Shown here piece after piece: positions 10,902-20,256 of a DNA stretch of 64,000 bases (positions are counted from its first letter, which is position 1; each line of letters starts with the position of its first letter). The translations under genes and the position numbers were made by a program. Source of the DNA: Cyclobacteriaceae bacterium (GTDB taxonomy: Bacteria; Bacteroidota; Bacteroidia; Cytophagales; Cyclobacteriaceae); NCBI GenBank assembly GCA_016787645.1, contig JAEUUF010000022.1:186001-250000 (forward strand). The letters are read 5' to 3'. The notes beneath the pieces were generated by a model. That model saw only the letters and a list, made by a program, of their open reading frames with translations. It was not told the DNA's origin and searched no databases.

Positions 10902-12284
10902 CTACTTCAATCCGTGCTGATCGATCAGGTAAACCAACGCGGCCATTGACGCCGACCCCAATTCGAGCTCGCGCTTGTCTACTTTGTCGAACGTGTCTTC
11001 GGAAGTATGATGATAGCTAAAATACCGTTGTGAATCCGGCAAGTACCCAATAAGTGTTACTCCCTGTGGAGCGAGCGGTCCGATATCGGCCCCGCCACCC
11101 GGCGAACTGAGATCAGAAAGTCCGTAGGGTTCGAGGAGCGGTTTCCAGGACTGTATTTTAGACCGCTTCTCCGGCTGACCTTCCGGCGCGCCGATGGTAA
11201 ATCCGCGGGGGGTAAATCCTCCGCGATCAGATTCAATGGCAGCCAGGTGAGTCTCTTTGTTTTGTTTGGCGAGGTCTGCATACTTCTGTCCACCACGCAA
11301 TCCGTTCTCTTCGTTCATAAACATGACTGCCCGGATGGTCCGTTTGGGTTTGTAGCCCATAGCTTTGAAAATGCGAAGAACTTCAATTGACTGCACGCAT
11401 CCAGCGCCATCATCGTGTGCGCCCTGGCCGAGATCCCACGAGTCGAGGTGGCCACCCACCACAATGATCTCATTCTTGTATTCCGATCCGCGAATTTCGC
11501 CGATTACATTGAACGAAGGCGCGTCTTCCAGGATCTGGCAATGCATCTCCATATAGAACGTCAGTGATTTGTCATCTTTGATCAGGCGGCTTAACAAGTC
11601 TGCATGTTGTGTACTGATTGCCATGGCGGGAATCATCGGGGTACCTGTTGCATAACGCATACCTCCTGTATGTGGATAGCTTTCCGGGTTGATACCCATT
11701 GACCGGACGATTACTCCTGCCGCGCCATATTTTGCCGCTTCGGAGGCTCCGCTTCCCCGTTGGTTCACGGCCCCACCGTAAGCGGTGAAAGTCTGCAGTT
11801 GATTGGGGTCCATGGGGCGATTAAAGAATACGAACCGACCCTGAACGTTCTTTGTACCCAAGGCCGCCAATTCTTCAAAACTTTTTACTTCAATTACACT
11901 GGCTGATATTCCTTCCGGGCCGGTTCCTACTGAACCACCGAGTGCGCACACCGAAAGTTCTACGGTCCCCATTTTCCGGGAATTCACAATGCGTCCAATT
12001 TCTTTTTGACCACGTACCCAATGTGGCACCATGACCGGCTGCAGCCAGACCGAGTCGAAGCCATATTCTTCCATCACATGACGGGTGTACTCCACGGCAG
12101 CGGCGGCGCCCGGGGAGCCGCTCAGGCGTGCACCCACTTTATTGCACAAATAGTCAAGCATTTGATACGATTGGCCTTCTGAGAGGGCTTTGTCATAAAT
12201 CTTACGAATGGCAAGCTCATCGCTTGACTGGGCGCTCACGAAAGTGGGTGCGACAAGGAGGAGGAGGAAGTAAATTCGGTTCAT
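10902..12284 (-). CDS. Secreted M28-family zinc aminopeptidase/carboxypeptidase
   Basis: A 460-residue exported metallopeptidase with signal peptide ending near FVSAQ. A PA-type insert (about 110-230, containing VQGRFVFFNRPMD) precedes the M28 catalytic domain. The two-zinc ligands can be placed in GGHLDSWD (His and Asp), AHDDGAGC (Asp), MNEENGLRGG (Glu pair), ESDRGG (Asp) and YHHTSEDTFD (His). It resembles plasma glutamate carboxypeptidase / carboxypeptidase Q, which trims dipeptides. Likely periplasmic or surface nutrient peptidase. It is read divergently from sdaA and converges on the NTF2-like gene. Confidence 0.9.
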   Translation of the reverse strand: MNRIYFLLLLVAPTFVSAQSSDELAIRKIYDKALSEGQSYQMLDYLCNKVGARLSGSPGAAAAVEYTRHVMEEYGFDSVWLQPVMVPHWVRGQKEIGRIVNSRKMGTVELSVCALGGSVGTGPEGISASVIEVKSFEELAALGTKNVQGRFVFFNRPMDPNQLQTFTAYGGAVNQRGSGASEAAKYGAAGVIVRSMGINPESYPHTGGMRYATGTPMIPAMAISTQHADLLSRLIKDDKSLTFYMEMHCQILEDAPSFNVIGEIRGSEYKNEIIVVGGHLDSWDLGQGAHDDGAGCVQSIEVLRIFKAMGYKPKRTIRAVMFMNEENGLRGGQKYADLAKQNKETHLAAIESDRGGFTPRGFTIGAPEGQPEKRSKIQSWKPLLEPYGLSDLSSPGGGADIGPLAPQGVTLIGYLPDSQRYFSYHHTSEDTFDKVDKRELELGSASMAALVYLIDQHGLK

Positions 12285-12389
12285 GTGCTGGCAATAGGTT
12301 AGAAAATGATATGGCGTGAAGATAGAACTTTCTATAAGCCGAAATTGTATTCCCTACACAAACGGTTAACTTCGTAAACTTCAAGTACC

Positions 12390-13301
12390 ATGGCATTCCT
12401 TTTTGACTCATTCAGCGGTTGGAAGCAGTACAGCAGCGAACACAAGCTGTCGCTGGTGGACGTTGTTATGGAGTATGAAATGGAGCAAAAAGGCCGGACC
12501 GCCGAAACCATTTGGCAAGGGCTGGACACGGCATGGGCCGTGATGAAGGATGCCGTCCGCGCCGGCCTTGAAGAAGACATGACGTCACGGTCTGGAATGA
12601 TCAACAACGGCGCCAAAAAAGTTTATCGCTATCCAACCGCCGTCCTATCGAAGGAATTCCAGCAACTGATTTCTCGTGCGCTAGCCGCCAAGGAAGTGAA
12701 TTCCTGCATGGGGCGGATTGTGGCTGCACCCACTGCCGGCGCCAGCGGCATTATGCCCGGTGTACTCTATACGTTACAGGAGATCCACCACATACCTGAC
12801 CGAAAAATTCTGGAAGCCATGTTGCTCGCCGCGGGAGTGGCACTCATCATGGAGCAACGCGCATCGATCTCCGGCGCCGTTGGCGGATGCCAGGCCGAGA
12901 CGGGTACTGCGGCAGCCATGGGCTCAGCGGCGATCGTTTATTGTCTCGGTGGCAATACCGACCAGATCTTCAACACGGTAGCCATCACGGTTCAATGTAT
13001 GTTGGGATTGGTTTGCGATCCTGTTGCCGGGCTCGTTGAAGTGCCGTGTGTCGTACGCAATGCCAGCGCTGCCGCCATCGCGAATAGTTCCGCGCAAATC
13101 GGGTTGGCCGATGTGAGCAGCGTGATACCTGTAGATGAAGTGATTGAAGCCATGGGCGAGATCGGCGCCAGCATGGAGACCCGGTACAAGGAGACTGCGC
13201 TGGGCGGACTCGCGGCTACTGCCACTGCGCAGAAGATCTCAAAACGAGTGCTGATCCGGGATATTGAAATGTTGCCGGACGAGGCAGAAGGCAAGGAGTA
13301 A
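12390..13301 (+). CDS. sdaAA: L-serine ammonia-lyase (iron-sulfur type), alpha subunit
   Basis: The enzyme deaminates L-serine to pyruvate with a [4Fe-4S] cluster. The 303-residue protein matches the alpha (catalytic) chain only: CMGRIVAAPTAGASGIMPG, AVGGCQAETG, and CDPVAGLVEVPCVVRN hold the expected three cysteines. The beta (regulatory) chain is not in the window. Length is normal for a separate alpha subunit. A weak promoter-like TAACTTCG lies just upstream at 12369. Conserved residues are intact. Confidence 0.9.
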   Translation: MAFLFDSFSGWKQYSSEHKLSLVDVVMEYEMEQKGRTAETIWQGLDTAWAVMKDAVRAGLEEDMTSRSGMINNGAKKVYRYPTAVLSKEFQQLISRALAAKEVNSCMGRIVAAPTAGASGIMPGVLYTLQEIHHIPDRKILEAMLLAAGVALIMEQRASISGAVGGCQAETGTAAAMGSAAIVYCLGGNTDQIFNTVAITVQCMLGLVCDPVAGLVEVPCVVRNASAAAIANSSAQIGLADVSSVIPVDEVIEAMGEIGASMETRYKETALGGLAATATAQKISKRVLIRDIEMLPDEAEGKE

Positions 13302-13413
13302 TTGCCAGCATGTCCGGGGGTGGTGGCCAATTGGATAGTTGAGAGATTTAAGATCCAATCTTCTGTTAACGGTATTGGAATTGAACACTCCTTCGCCTCA
13401 TAACAATCACTCA

Positions 13414-14386
13414 GTGAGAGCTTGGTTTCTTCCTCTTCTTATTCTTTTATGCTCACCTCTTCTCTGTTCAGGGCAATCGCTAAAGAGCTACATCAATGGC
13501 TCTTTGACCTTATATTATGAAGAAATAGGGACCGGACCCGCACTTTACATTTTGTCCGGCGGACCGGGTGAGGCTCCTGAGCATCCCTATCGACAAATTA
13601 TGGATAGCCTGAAAACCTACTATACCTGCATCCTAATCCATCAGCGTGGTTCCGGTAAATCAAGAAATATTCCCATCAATGAAAAGACAATCTCCATAGG
13701 TAACTACACCCAGGACATTGAACTATTGAGAAAAGCGCGCGGAGACAGGAAAATTACCCTGTTGGGCATTATCGTGGGGCGGTTTGCTCGCCATGAATTA
13801 TGCAGTTCAACATACAGAAAGCGTCTCCGCCTTGATTCTGATAAGTTCGGCTCCTCCTTCCTACACTGTTTGGAATGTCTTGTTTGACAATCAATATGCA
13901 AGGCGATCAAGTGTGGAATTGGATTCGATGATCCTCCTCCAAAAGGTATTCTCTTCAAAGACCGCCAAGGAATTAGATTCTCTGAAGGTAACAAATCCCA
14001 CCGCACCGGAAGTCATTGCCTATCGAGACTTTATCGCCCTGCATGTCCGGGCGATGTACTATGACAGGTCTAAAATTTCAAAACAAGGACTTGAAGATCT
14101 TTTTTACAGTTTCAATTTTCAACCCATTCCATGGATTGATAAAGAAGTAGTAGAAACCAAATGGGACATCACGGGCCATTTGAAAAGAATAAAGATCCCC
14201 GCGTTGATCATTTACGGCAGACAGGATGATCAAGGTGAATCAACTTTCTATTTGCAAAAGGAATGTTTGAGATACAGTGAAATTCACGTCATCGAACAAT
14301 GTGGGCATAATATCTTGAATGAACAGCCCCAAAAATTCTTCAAAATACTGATGACTTATGTTAAGAAGAACCGGACCATGCCATGA
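13414..14386 (+). pseudogene. Alpha/beta hydrolase (proline iminopeptidase-like), frameshifted
   Basis: Two overlapping frames together make one exported S33-type hydrolase. The first frame (GTG 13414, or upstream ATG 13339, to stop 13887) has a signal peptide, the oxyanion motif LSGGPGEAPEH and HQRGSGKSR. The second frame (from about 13770 to 14386) carries the downstream helix LLAMNYAVQHTES, a cap region, the acid Asp region IIYGRQDDQGES and the His in CGHNIL. The frames switch at 13762-13778, exactly where the nucleophile elbow G-x-S-W-G-G should be; the second frame reads SWGG there. This needs a net +1 base change. The gene is visibly AT-richer than its neighbours. It is either a true pseudogene or a sequencing error. 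Confidence 0.8.
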
Positions 14387-14407
14387 TTGCTTAAACTGTT
14401 GCAATCA
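14384..14407. terminator. Possible bidirectional hairpin between convergent genes
   Basis: TGATTGC and GCAATCA form a 7-bp stem with a 10-base loop in the gap between the hydrolase and the membrane protein gene. The T tract is poor, so it is a weak candidate. Confidence 0.3.
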
Positions 14408-14413
14408 CCTTTG

Positions 14414-14896
14414 CTATATATTCGGCGGAGCATTCCGGAAGATCCATTTCATGAACTCCGGGAAGTAATCACTTCCCAGGAAATAAATGACTCCGGTAAA
14501 CAGGACAGACCATCCGGTGGCGCTCAGCAACATCACCAACAAGATTTTCTCTTTGGAACGTGTTGCCCCAACCGCCAGCAACGTACCCAGGATCGGCGTA
14601 AGCAACAAGGGCGTAAGTACAGCGATACCGGTAAGTCCGTATTTTCTGCGCCGTACAATTCGGCGTGTACGCGGGGAAAATTTTTTGCTATTGCGGTAGA
14701 ACCGCCTCAGAAGAACGGCGCGAATCCATTCTCCAAAATAGGTAAATAGCGTCACCGAAGTCATCATCCCTCCGATGGTCGCGAGTATAGTCGTAACAAA
14801 GTGAAGCCCGGCCGCGTAACCCAGGGTCGGCCCAAGAATAAACTTCAACATACTGAACAGGAAAGCCGGGATGGCCTTCAATACCTCCTCCGCCAT
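14414..14896 (-). CDS. Small polytopic membrane protein, function unknown
   Basis: A 160-residue protein with four likely TM helices: about 8-28, 32-52, 87-107 and 118-140. A basic cytoplasmic loop (RRFYRNSKKFSPRTRRIVRRR) separates the two pairs. The Pro- and Thr-rich third helix (GLTGIAVLTPLLLTPILG) recalls small DedA or small multidrug export-type membrane proteins, but the match is too weak to name. It starts one base after the upp stop, so the two genes are co-transcribed. Confidence 0.65.
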   Translation of the reverse strand: MAEEVLKAIPAFLFSMLKFILGPTLGYAAGLHFVTTILATIGGMMTSVTLFTYFGEWIRAVLLRRFYRNSKKFSPRTRRIVRRRKYGLTGIAVLTPLLLTPILGTLLAVGATRSKEKILLVMLLSATGWSVLFTGVIYFLGSDYFPEFMKWIFRNAPPNI

Positions 14897-14897
14897 A

Positions 14898-15542
14898 TCA
14901 TTTCTCCCCGAAACTTAGATCGCCCGCATCGCCAAGGCCGGGAACGATGTAAAACTGGTCATTAAGTCGCTCATCAATTGAAAACGTCCATAGGGAAGCA
15001 GGTACCGTAACGGTCTCCTGGAGAAACTTCACTCCCTCGGGTGCTGCGATCACGGATGCAAGGTACAAGTGTGCAGGCGCTCCGTGTCCCTTCAGCAATC
15101 GCAGTACTTCGGCCAACGACTTGCCGGTCGCGAGCATGGTGTCGATCAGGATCACCCGCTTTCCGGCAAGGTTGGGTACAGCCACATAACCCGCTTGAAT
15201 TTTAAGTTCCTGAGCGCCTTCGACCCTGAATGCTCCAACGAACCCGGTATCGGCCTGCTCGAACACCTCCTGAAACCCTTCGAGAAACGGGAGTCCAGCG
15301 CGCATCACGGTCAAAAGCACCACATCTGCGGCCGGGAGCATCATCGATTTTTTTCCCAATGGAGTTGACACGACTTCAGCATGATACGTGAGCTCCTTAG
15401 AAATTTCATAAGCCATGATGGCTCCGAGCCTTGCCAGATTGCGACGAAATTGGTGACGGTTCGTCTGCCGCTCCGGGTTGCGCAGTTCAGCCAAGTACTG
15501 ATTCGCGATAGAAGGGTGATCTCCAAGATTTCGAACGATCAT
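14898..15542 (-). CDS. upp: Uracil phosphoribosyltransferase
   Basis: Upp converts uracil and PRPP to UMP. The 214-residue protein has the PRPP-binding loop VILIDTMLATGKSLAEVL (about residues 128-145), VMRAGLPFLEG and the uracil-binding C-terminal region YIVPGLGDAGDLSFG. All are typical of the bacterial enzyme. Followed immediately by a small membrane protein gene. Confidence 0.94.
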   Translation of the reverse strand: MIVRNLGDHPSIANQYLAELRNPERQTNRHQFRRNLARLGAIMAYEISKELTYHAEVVSTPLGKKSMMLPAADVVLLTVMRAGLPFLEGFQEVFEQADTGFVGAFRVEGAQELKIQAGYVAVPNLAGKRVILIDTMLATGKSLAEVLRLLKGHGAPAHLYLASVIAAPEGVKFLQETVTVPASLWTFSIDERLNDQFYIVPGLGDAGDLSFGEK

Positions 15543-15601
15543 GATCGGCTATTGCTTCAGAAAAGTATCCGGTATATAGTCACATCGTTGACATCACAAA
15601 A

Positions 15602-17428
15602 TCAGTCCATCGAGGAGACTGCCATTTCGTAAGCCTGTTGATAATAGCGAATAAGATTCTTCCAGTCAAACGATGTGGCATTGTTTTCAACATTGTTGCG
15701 CTGCATAATCCGCTCACGGCGCGACATGGTGAGGAATCGGTACAATGTGCCTGCCAATTGTCTTGCGCTCCAGTCGTACGTACGCCGGCCTCGCTCAATC
15801 ACATACATTCCATTCTTCTCATAATCCGGAAAATTCTTGGTCAGGTAATCACCAAATCCTGAAAGATCACTGGTGACCGAGGGAACGCCGCTGGCCATGC
15901 ACTCCAATGGGGTGTAGCCCCACGGCTCATAATAGCTGGGAAACACACCCAGGTGACACCCACGGACAAACTGCTGGTAATCCATCCCAAACAAGGGGTT
16001 AGTCGAAGTGATAAAATCCGGGTGATAGACGATCTTGACTTTGTCCTCCGGACGATTGAGCATGTTGCGACGGAGCAGATATTGCAGAATCTCATCGCTC
16101 TCTTCGTTGACCAGCTTGTGCGTAATGACGCCAGGCAGCTTGTTGCTCTTCCAGCTCTGGACGGTGCGCCGGTAGCGAAGCTTCCAATAGTCGCTGACGA
16201 AGTTGTTGAGGTTGGGCAACCGGTTATCCTGCTGCATGCTTGAAGCATTAAAGAGCGCCTTACCCACCTCCTTTTCGATGGTGTCGCACGTCTGGCGGAT
16301 TTCCTCCAACATGGCACGAGACTGCAGCACTTCGGGCTTGATGCTGTAATACTCCCGCTTGGTGACAAAGAACATCACGACGGTAATATCGGCTTGTTCC
16401 GCTTTTAGCTTTTCATTCAACCGCCAAAGCGCTTCTAGTGTCAGGTCAAAACCTTTGTTTCGGTACTCATACCGGCCCGAGGTAAAGAAGTAGATAGTCT
16501 TGTCGAGGTCGAATGTGTACGAATGAAAAAAGTGGCCCATGACAAATTCATGGATTTCCTTTTTATACTGCGAGTGCAGGTTCTGGAATTCGTGCAAAGC
16601 CTCAAACCGTTCGACGTTTAGCCCATTGGGGACGATGACGTCGGGCTTTCGCTTCAGCAAGTGCCTGCATTCGCGGGCGGTCACTTCGCTCACGGTGGTA
16701 AAAACATCACAATGCTGTGCACACTTGAATTCAATCACCTCCTCCGTGACCACTCCAAAATTTCGGGCTTCCAGTTCGCGGTTGAAGAACGGAAGGTGCG
16801 CATAGAAAAGCGGGGAATTGATCGCCAGGTGTCGGCCCAACTGGGTGGCATGTGTGGTAAAAACGGTCTTTACCGGCATCTTCTCCTTTCGGATATCGAG
16901 GATCGGGAGGCCAGCCATCCATTCATGAAAATGGGCAATGACCGGGTTGGCCTTGTCCGTTAGTTTAACCAGTTCATCGATAAAGAGTTTGGTGAGATAA
17001 CCAAACGCTACCACCTGGTTGATCAATAAATGGTTGTCCGGTGTGCTGACCCCATGATTTTTCCAGAGGAGGTATTTAATGACGCTTAGCGCTTTGTCCT
17101 CAATCACATTGGGATTGAGAAGTACCACCCGGGGTTTGCCTGTAACGAGCCACTCCGCGTAATGCACATCATAGCCGCGCTTGCGAAGGTTCGACGCGGC
17201 CTGCCCGAAGATATCCTGGACGTCATCGAGCGATTCCAGCTCGGACTGTATGTTCTTGCTCACGTAAGGTCCGATCATGCAGAACGGACCATTTACATAC
17301 TCAGACATGGCAGGAGCTTTCGAGCGGATTACGGTGTAAATCCCTCCCACCTGGTTGCAAACTTCCCAGGCTACTTCCACCAATACTGATTTGGGAAAAC
17401 CCGGCTGCTGTGACTTTGCTTTCAACAT
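15602..17428 (-). CDS. Glycogen synthase of the GT3 (eukaryote-like) family
   Basis: This cytoplasmic enzyme adds glucose from a nucleotide sugar to the non-reducing ends of glycogen. The 608-residue protein matches animal and fungal glycogen synthases (GT3), not bacterial GlgA (GT5). Matching phrases are VAWEVCNQVGGIYTVIRSKA at residues 19-38, VIAHFHEWMAGLP, FTTHATQLGRHL, HLLKRKPDVIVPNGLNVERF, HEFQNLHSQ, and near the end YYEPWGYTPLECMASGVPS followed by SDLSGFGDY. The Glu of the EPWGYTPLE motif and the GGIYTV donor loop are intact. A phosphorylase homologue lies 8 kb away at 25585. The start at ATG 17428 directly follows a predicted promoter, so the mRNA may be nearly leaderless. Confidence 0.93.
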   Translation of the reverse strand: MLKAKSQQPGFPKSVLVEVAWEVCNQVGGIYTVIRSKAPAMSEYVNGPFCMIGPYVSKNIQSELESLDDVQDIFGQAASNLRKRGYDVHYAEWLVTGKPRVVLLNPNVIEDKALSVIKYLLWKNHGVSTPDNHLLINQVVAFGYLTKLFIDELVKLTDKANPVIAHFHEWMAGLPILDIRKEKMPVKTVFTTHATQLGRHLAINSPLFYAHLPFFNRELEARNFGVVTEEVIEFKCAQHCDVFTTVSEVTARECRHLLKRKPDVIVPNGLNVERFEALHEFQNLHSQYKKEIHEFVMGHFFHSYTFDLDKTIYFFTSGRYEYRNKGFDLTLEALWRLNEKLKAEQADITVVMFFVTKREYYSIKPEVLQSRAMLEEIRQTCDTIEKEVGKALFNASSMQQDNRLPNLNNFVSDYWKLRYRRTVQSWKSNKLPGVITHKLVNEESDEILQYLLRRNMLNRPEDKVKIVYHPDFITSTNPLFGMDYQQFVRGCHLGVFPSYYEPWGYTPLECMASGVPSVTSDLSGFGDYLTKNFPDYEKNGMYVIERGRRTYDWSARQLAGTLYRFLTMSRRERIMQRNNVENNATSFDWKNLIRYYQQAYEMAVSSMD

Positions 17429-17435
17429 ATTTTCT

Positions 17436-17467
17436 AAAAGCTACGCTCTATTTGCTACAGAATCAAC
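17436..17467 (-). promoter_or_regulatory. Bacteroidota-type promoter of the glycogen synthase gene
   Basis: On the minus strand GTTG, 20 bases, then TAGCTTTT; each box has one mismatch to TTTG-N19-21-TAnnTTTG. Transcription would begin at or within a base or two of the ATG. Confidence 0.5.
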
Positions 17468-17594
17468 CGTCAATGTCACTTCGCACAGAAGTCAAAATGG
17501 CCGGAAAATACCCGTTCATACACCTGATTCAGGACAAAATTGCCTGAAATCACAAGGATGCACCCTTGGCTGAGGATTTGAGGCCCGGGTCAGC

Positions 17595-17600
17595 GGAGGA
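17595..17600 (+). promoter_or_regulatory. Strong Shine-Dalgarno of clpB
   Basis: GGAGGA lies 8 bases before the clpB ATG. Strong Shine-Dalgarno sequences are uncommon in Bacteroidota. It supports ATG 17609 over the out-of-frame ATG at 17602. Confidence 0.6.
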
Positions 17601-17608
17601 AATGAACC

Positions 17609-20221
17609 ATGAACTTTGAAAAATTCACCATAAAGTCACAGGAAGCACTGCAGAAAGCTGCCGAGATCGCCATGTCGGCGCAACAGCAGGCTATTGAGCC
17701 GGCACATGTGCTGAAAGCGTTGTTGGAAACCGATGAAAACGTCATTGGCTACCTGATGTCCAAATTGAATGTCAGTCGCGCGATGCTGGACACTCGGCTT
17801 GACGAATTGATGAATTCCTACCCGCGGGTTTCGGGCACGCAGCCCTATCTCTCCGCCTCCACCAATACCATCCTGCAAAACGCGGAAAAAGAACTGCGGG
17901 AGTTTAAAGATGAATTCATTTCGGTTGAGCACCTGTTATTGGCCCTACTCGCTTCCAAAGACAAAGTCGCTTCGATACTGAAAGACGCCGGCTTCACCCG
18001 GGCGTCCTTGATCAAGGCTATTCAGAGTTTACGTGGGGACTCAAGGGTGACGGATGCTAATGCAGAAGGAAAATATAAATCCCTGGAGCGCTATTCTAAG
18101 AATCTTAACAACCTTGCCAAGGAAGGAAAGATTGATCCTGTCATTGGTCGCGATGAAGAAATTCGTCGCGTACTCCAGATTCTTGCCCGGCGTACCAAGA
18201 ATAACCCCATTCTCCTTGGAGAGCCCGGTGTAGGCAAAACCGCCATTGTGGAGGGGATGGCACAGCGAATCATCAATGGTGACGTCCCCGAAAATCTCCG
18301 CGACAAGATTCTCATTTCGCTCGACATGGGTCTGCTGGTGGCTGGAGCGAAATACAAGGGTGAATTCGAGGAACGCCTGAAGTCTGTCATTAAAGAAGTG
18401 ACCGATTCCAATGGGCAGATTATTCTTTTCATCGATGAGATCCACACCCTCATTGGTGCCGGTGGTGGAGAAGGGGCCATGGATGCCGCCAATTTACTCA
18501 AGCCGGCCCTCGCCCGGGGCGAACTTCATGCCATCGGGGCCACCACGCTGAAGGAATATCAAAAACATATTGAGAAAGACAAGGCGCTTGAGCGCAGGTT
18601 CCAGGCCGTGATGGTGGATGAGCCCTCGGTGGAGGATAGCATTTCCATCCTTCGCGGGATAAAAGACAAATACGAATTGCATCACGGCGTTCGCATCAAG
18701 GATGATGCGGTGATTTCCGCCGTTGAACTCTCTCATCGGTATATCGCCGACCGGTTCCTTCCTGACAAAGCCATCGACCTGATGGATGAGGCCGCCTCAA
18801 AATTGCGCATCGAGATGAATTCCCTCCCGGAAGAACTGGATGAGCTCAACCGCAAGATCATGCAACTCGAAATTGAACGAGAGGCTATCCGGCGTGAGAA
18901 AGACCGTGACAAGGAATCGGGACTTAGCAAAGAGATTGCTGAACTCTCCGGGAAGCGCAACGAACTCAAGGCCAAGTGGGAAAGTGAAAAGGAAATTGTC
19001 CACGGCATCCAGAAGGAAAAAGAGGCGATCGACAAGTTAAAGTTTGAAGCTGACCAGGCCGAAAAAGCCGGGGATTATGGTCGCGTAGCTGAAATCCGCT
19101 ATGGCAAAATCGCCGAATCTGAAAAGCGACTGGCCGCACTGCAGCAACAAATGAATGCTATGGCCGACGGGTCCCTCATGAAAGAAGAAGTTGACAGCGA
19201 TGACATTGCCGAAGTAGTCGCCAAGTGGACCGGCATTCCGGTATCCCGCATGTTGCAAAGTGAACGGGAGAAGTTATTGAGCCTGGAGAAAGAACTGGGT
19301 AAGCGGGTGGCCGGCCAGGAAGAAGCCATCCGGCTGCTCTCCGACGCCGTTCGACGCAGTCGCGCCGGTCTGCAGGATCCGAAGCGGCCGATCGGGTCAT
19401 TTATTTTTATGGGAACCACCGGCGTTGGCAAGACTGAACTCAGTAAGGCCTTGGCCGAGTATCTCTTCAATGATGAGAATGCCATGGTGCGCATTGACAT
19501 GAGTGAATACCAGGAACGGCATAGTGTAAGCCGGTTGATCGGCGCGCCTCCCGGCTACGTCGGGTACGATGAGGGGGGCCAACTGACGGAGGCTGTGCGT
19601 CGGAAGCCCTACTCCGTCATTCTGCTGGACGAGATTGAGAAGGCACATCCTGATGTATTCAACATCCTCCTGCAAGTGCTGGACGATGGTCGCCTGACTG
19701 ACAACAAAGGCAGGGTGGCCAACTTCAAGAATACCATAGTTATTATGACGACCAACATTGGGTCATCGCTGATCCAGGAACGGTTTGAAAGTATCCGGGA
19801 TGATAACTACTTCGAAGTGATGGAAGAAACCAAGGAGGCCGTCCTTGACCTGCTCCGGAAGACGGTGCGGCCGGAGTTTATCAACCGCATCGATGAAATT
19901 GTCATGTTCCGTCCGCTGAGCCGGAAGGAAGTGCGCAAGATCGTGGACATCCAGGTTGAATTGATCCGGAGGCGTTTGTTGGAAAGTGGAATTCAACTGG
20001 ACGTGACGGAAGCAGCGAAAGATCGCCTTGCTGTGCTTGGGTTTGATCCACAGTATGGCGCGCGCCCGCTGAAGCGGATCCTGCAACGTGAATTGTTAAA
20101 TGAGCTCTCCAAGCAAATTCTCGCCGGTGAGATCACCAAGGACTCCATCATCCAGGTGGACATGAAGAACGACGTTGAATTTGACTTTCAGAATATCCAG
20201 GCCGTCGAGGTGACCGGGTAA
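17609..20221 (+). CDS. clpB: ATP-dependent disaggregase ClpB
   Basis: ClpB is the cytoplasmic AAA+ hexamer that works with DnaK to rescue aggregated proteins. The 870 residues show the full layout: N-terminal Clp repeat domain (1-145), NBD1 with Walker A GEPGVGKT near 205 and Walker [21 protein letters not shown], the coiled-coil M domain (about 400-530), NBD2 with GTTGVGKT near 602 and [14 protein letters not shown], sensor 2 GARPLKR, and the C-terminal domain. The M domain separates it from ClpA and ClpC. A strong ribosome binding site precedes it. No CIRCE repeat was found upstream. Confidence 0.97.
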   Translation: MNFEKFTIKSQEALQKAAEIAMSAQQQAIEPAHVLKALLETDENVIGYLMSKLNVSRAMLDTRLDELMNSYPRVSGTQPYLSASTNTILQNAEKELREFKDEFISVEHLLLALLASKDKVASILKDAGFTRASLIKAIQSLRGDSRVTDANAEGKYKSLERYSKNLNNLAKEGKIDPVIGRDEEIRRVLQILARRTKNNPILLGEPGVGKTAIVEGMAQRIINGDVPENLRDKILISLDMGLLVAGAKYKGEFEERLKSVIKEVTDSNGQIILFIDEIHTLIGAGGGEGAMDAANLLKPALARGELHAIGATTLKEYQKHIEKDKALERRFQAVMVDEPSVEDSISILRGIKDKYELHHGVRIKDDAVISAVELSHRYIADRFLPDKAIDLMDEAASKLRIEMNSLPEELDELNRKIMQLEIEREAIRREKDRDKESGLSKEIAELSGKRNELKAKWESEKEIVHGIQKEKEAIDKLKFEADQAEKAGDYGRVAEIRYGKIAESEKRLAALQQQMNAMADGSLMKEEVDSDDIAEVVAKWTGIPVSRMLQSEREKLLSLEKELGKRVAGQEEAIRLLSDAVRRSRAGLQDPKRPIGSFIFMGTTGVGKTELSKALAEYLFNDENAMVRIDMSEYQERHSVSRLIGAPPGYVGYDEGGQLTEAVRRKPYSVILLDEIEKAHPDVFNILLQVLDDGRLTDNKGRVANFKNTIVIMTTNIGSSLIQERFESIRDDNYFEVMEETKEAVLDLLRKTVRPEFINRIDEIVMFRPLSRKEVRKIVDIQVELIRRRLLESGIQLDVTEAAKDRLAVLGFDPQYGARPLKRILQRELLNELSKQILAGEITKDSIIQVDMKNDVEFDFQNIQAVEVTG

Positions 20222-20256
20222 GCGCGCGCCCTCGGGCTCCTGAGGGAGTTGCCCTC

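Noticed and set aside
15602-17428. Ordinary bacterial GlgA
   Set aside because: The N-terminal donor loop and the EPWGYTPLE region match GT3, not the KTGGL motif of GT5 GlgA.
17429-17608. CIRCE or HrcA operator before clpB
   Set aside because: No TTAGCACTC-N9-GAGTGCTAA type repeat was found in the gap.
20222-20256. Terminator between clpB and the DUF748 gene
   Set aside because: Only a 5-bp CCCTC/GAGGG stem without a T tract is visible; too weak to call.
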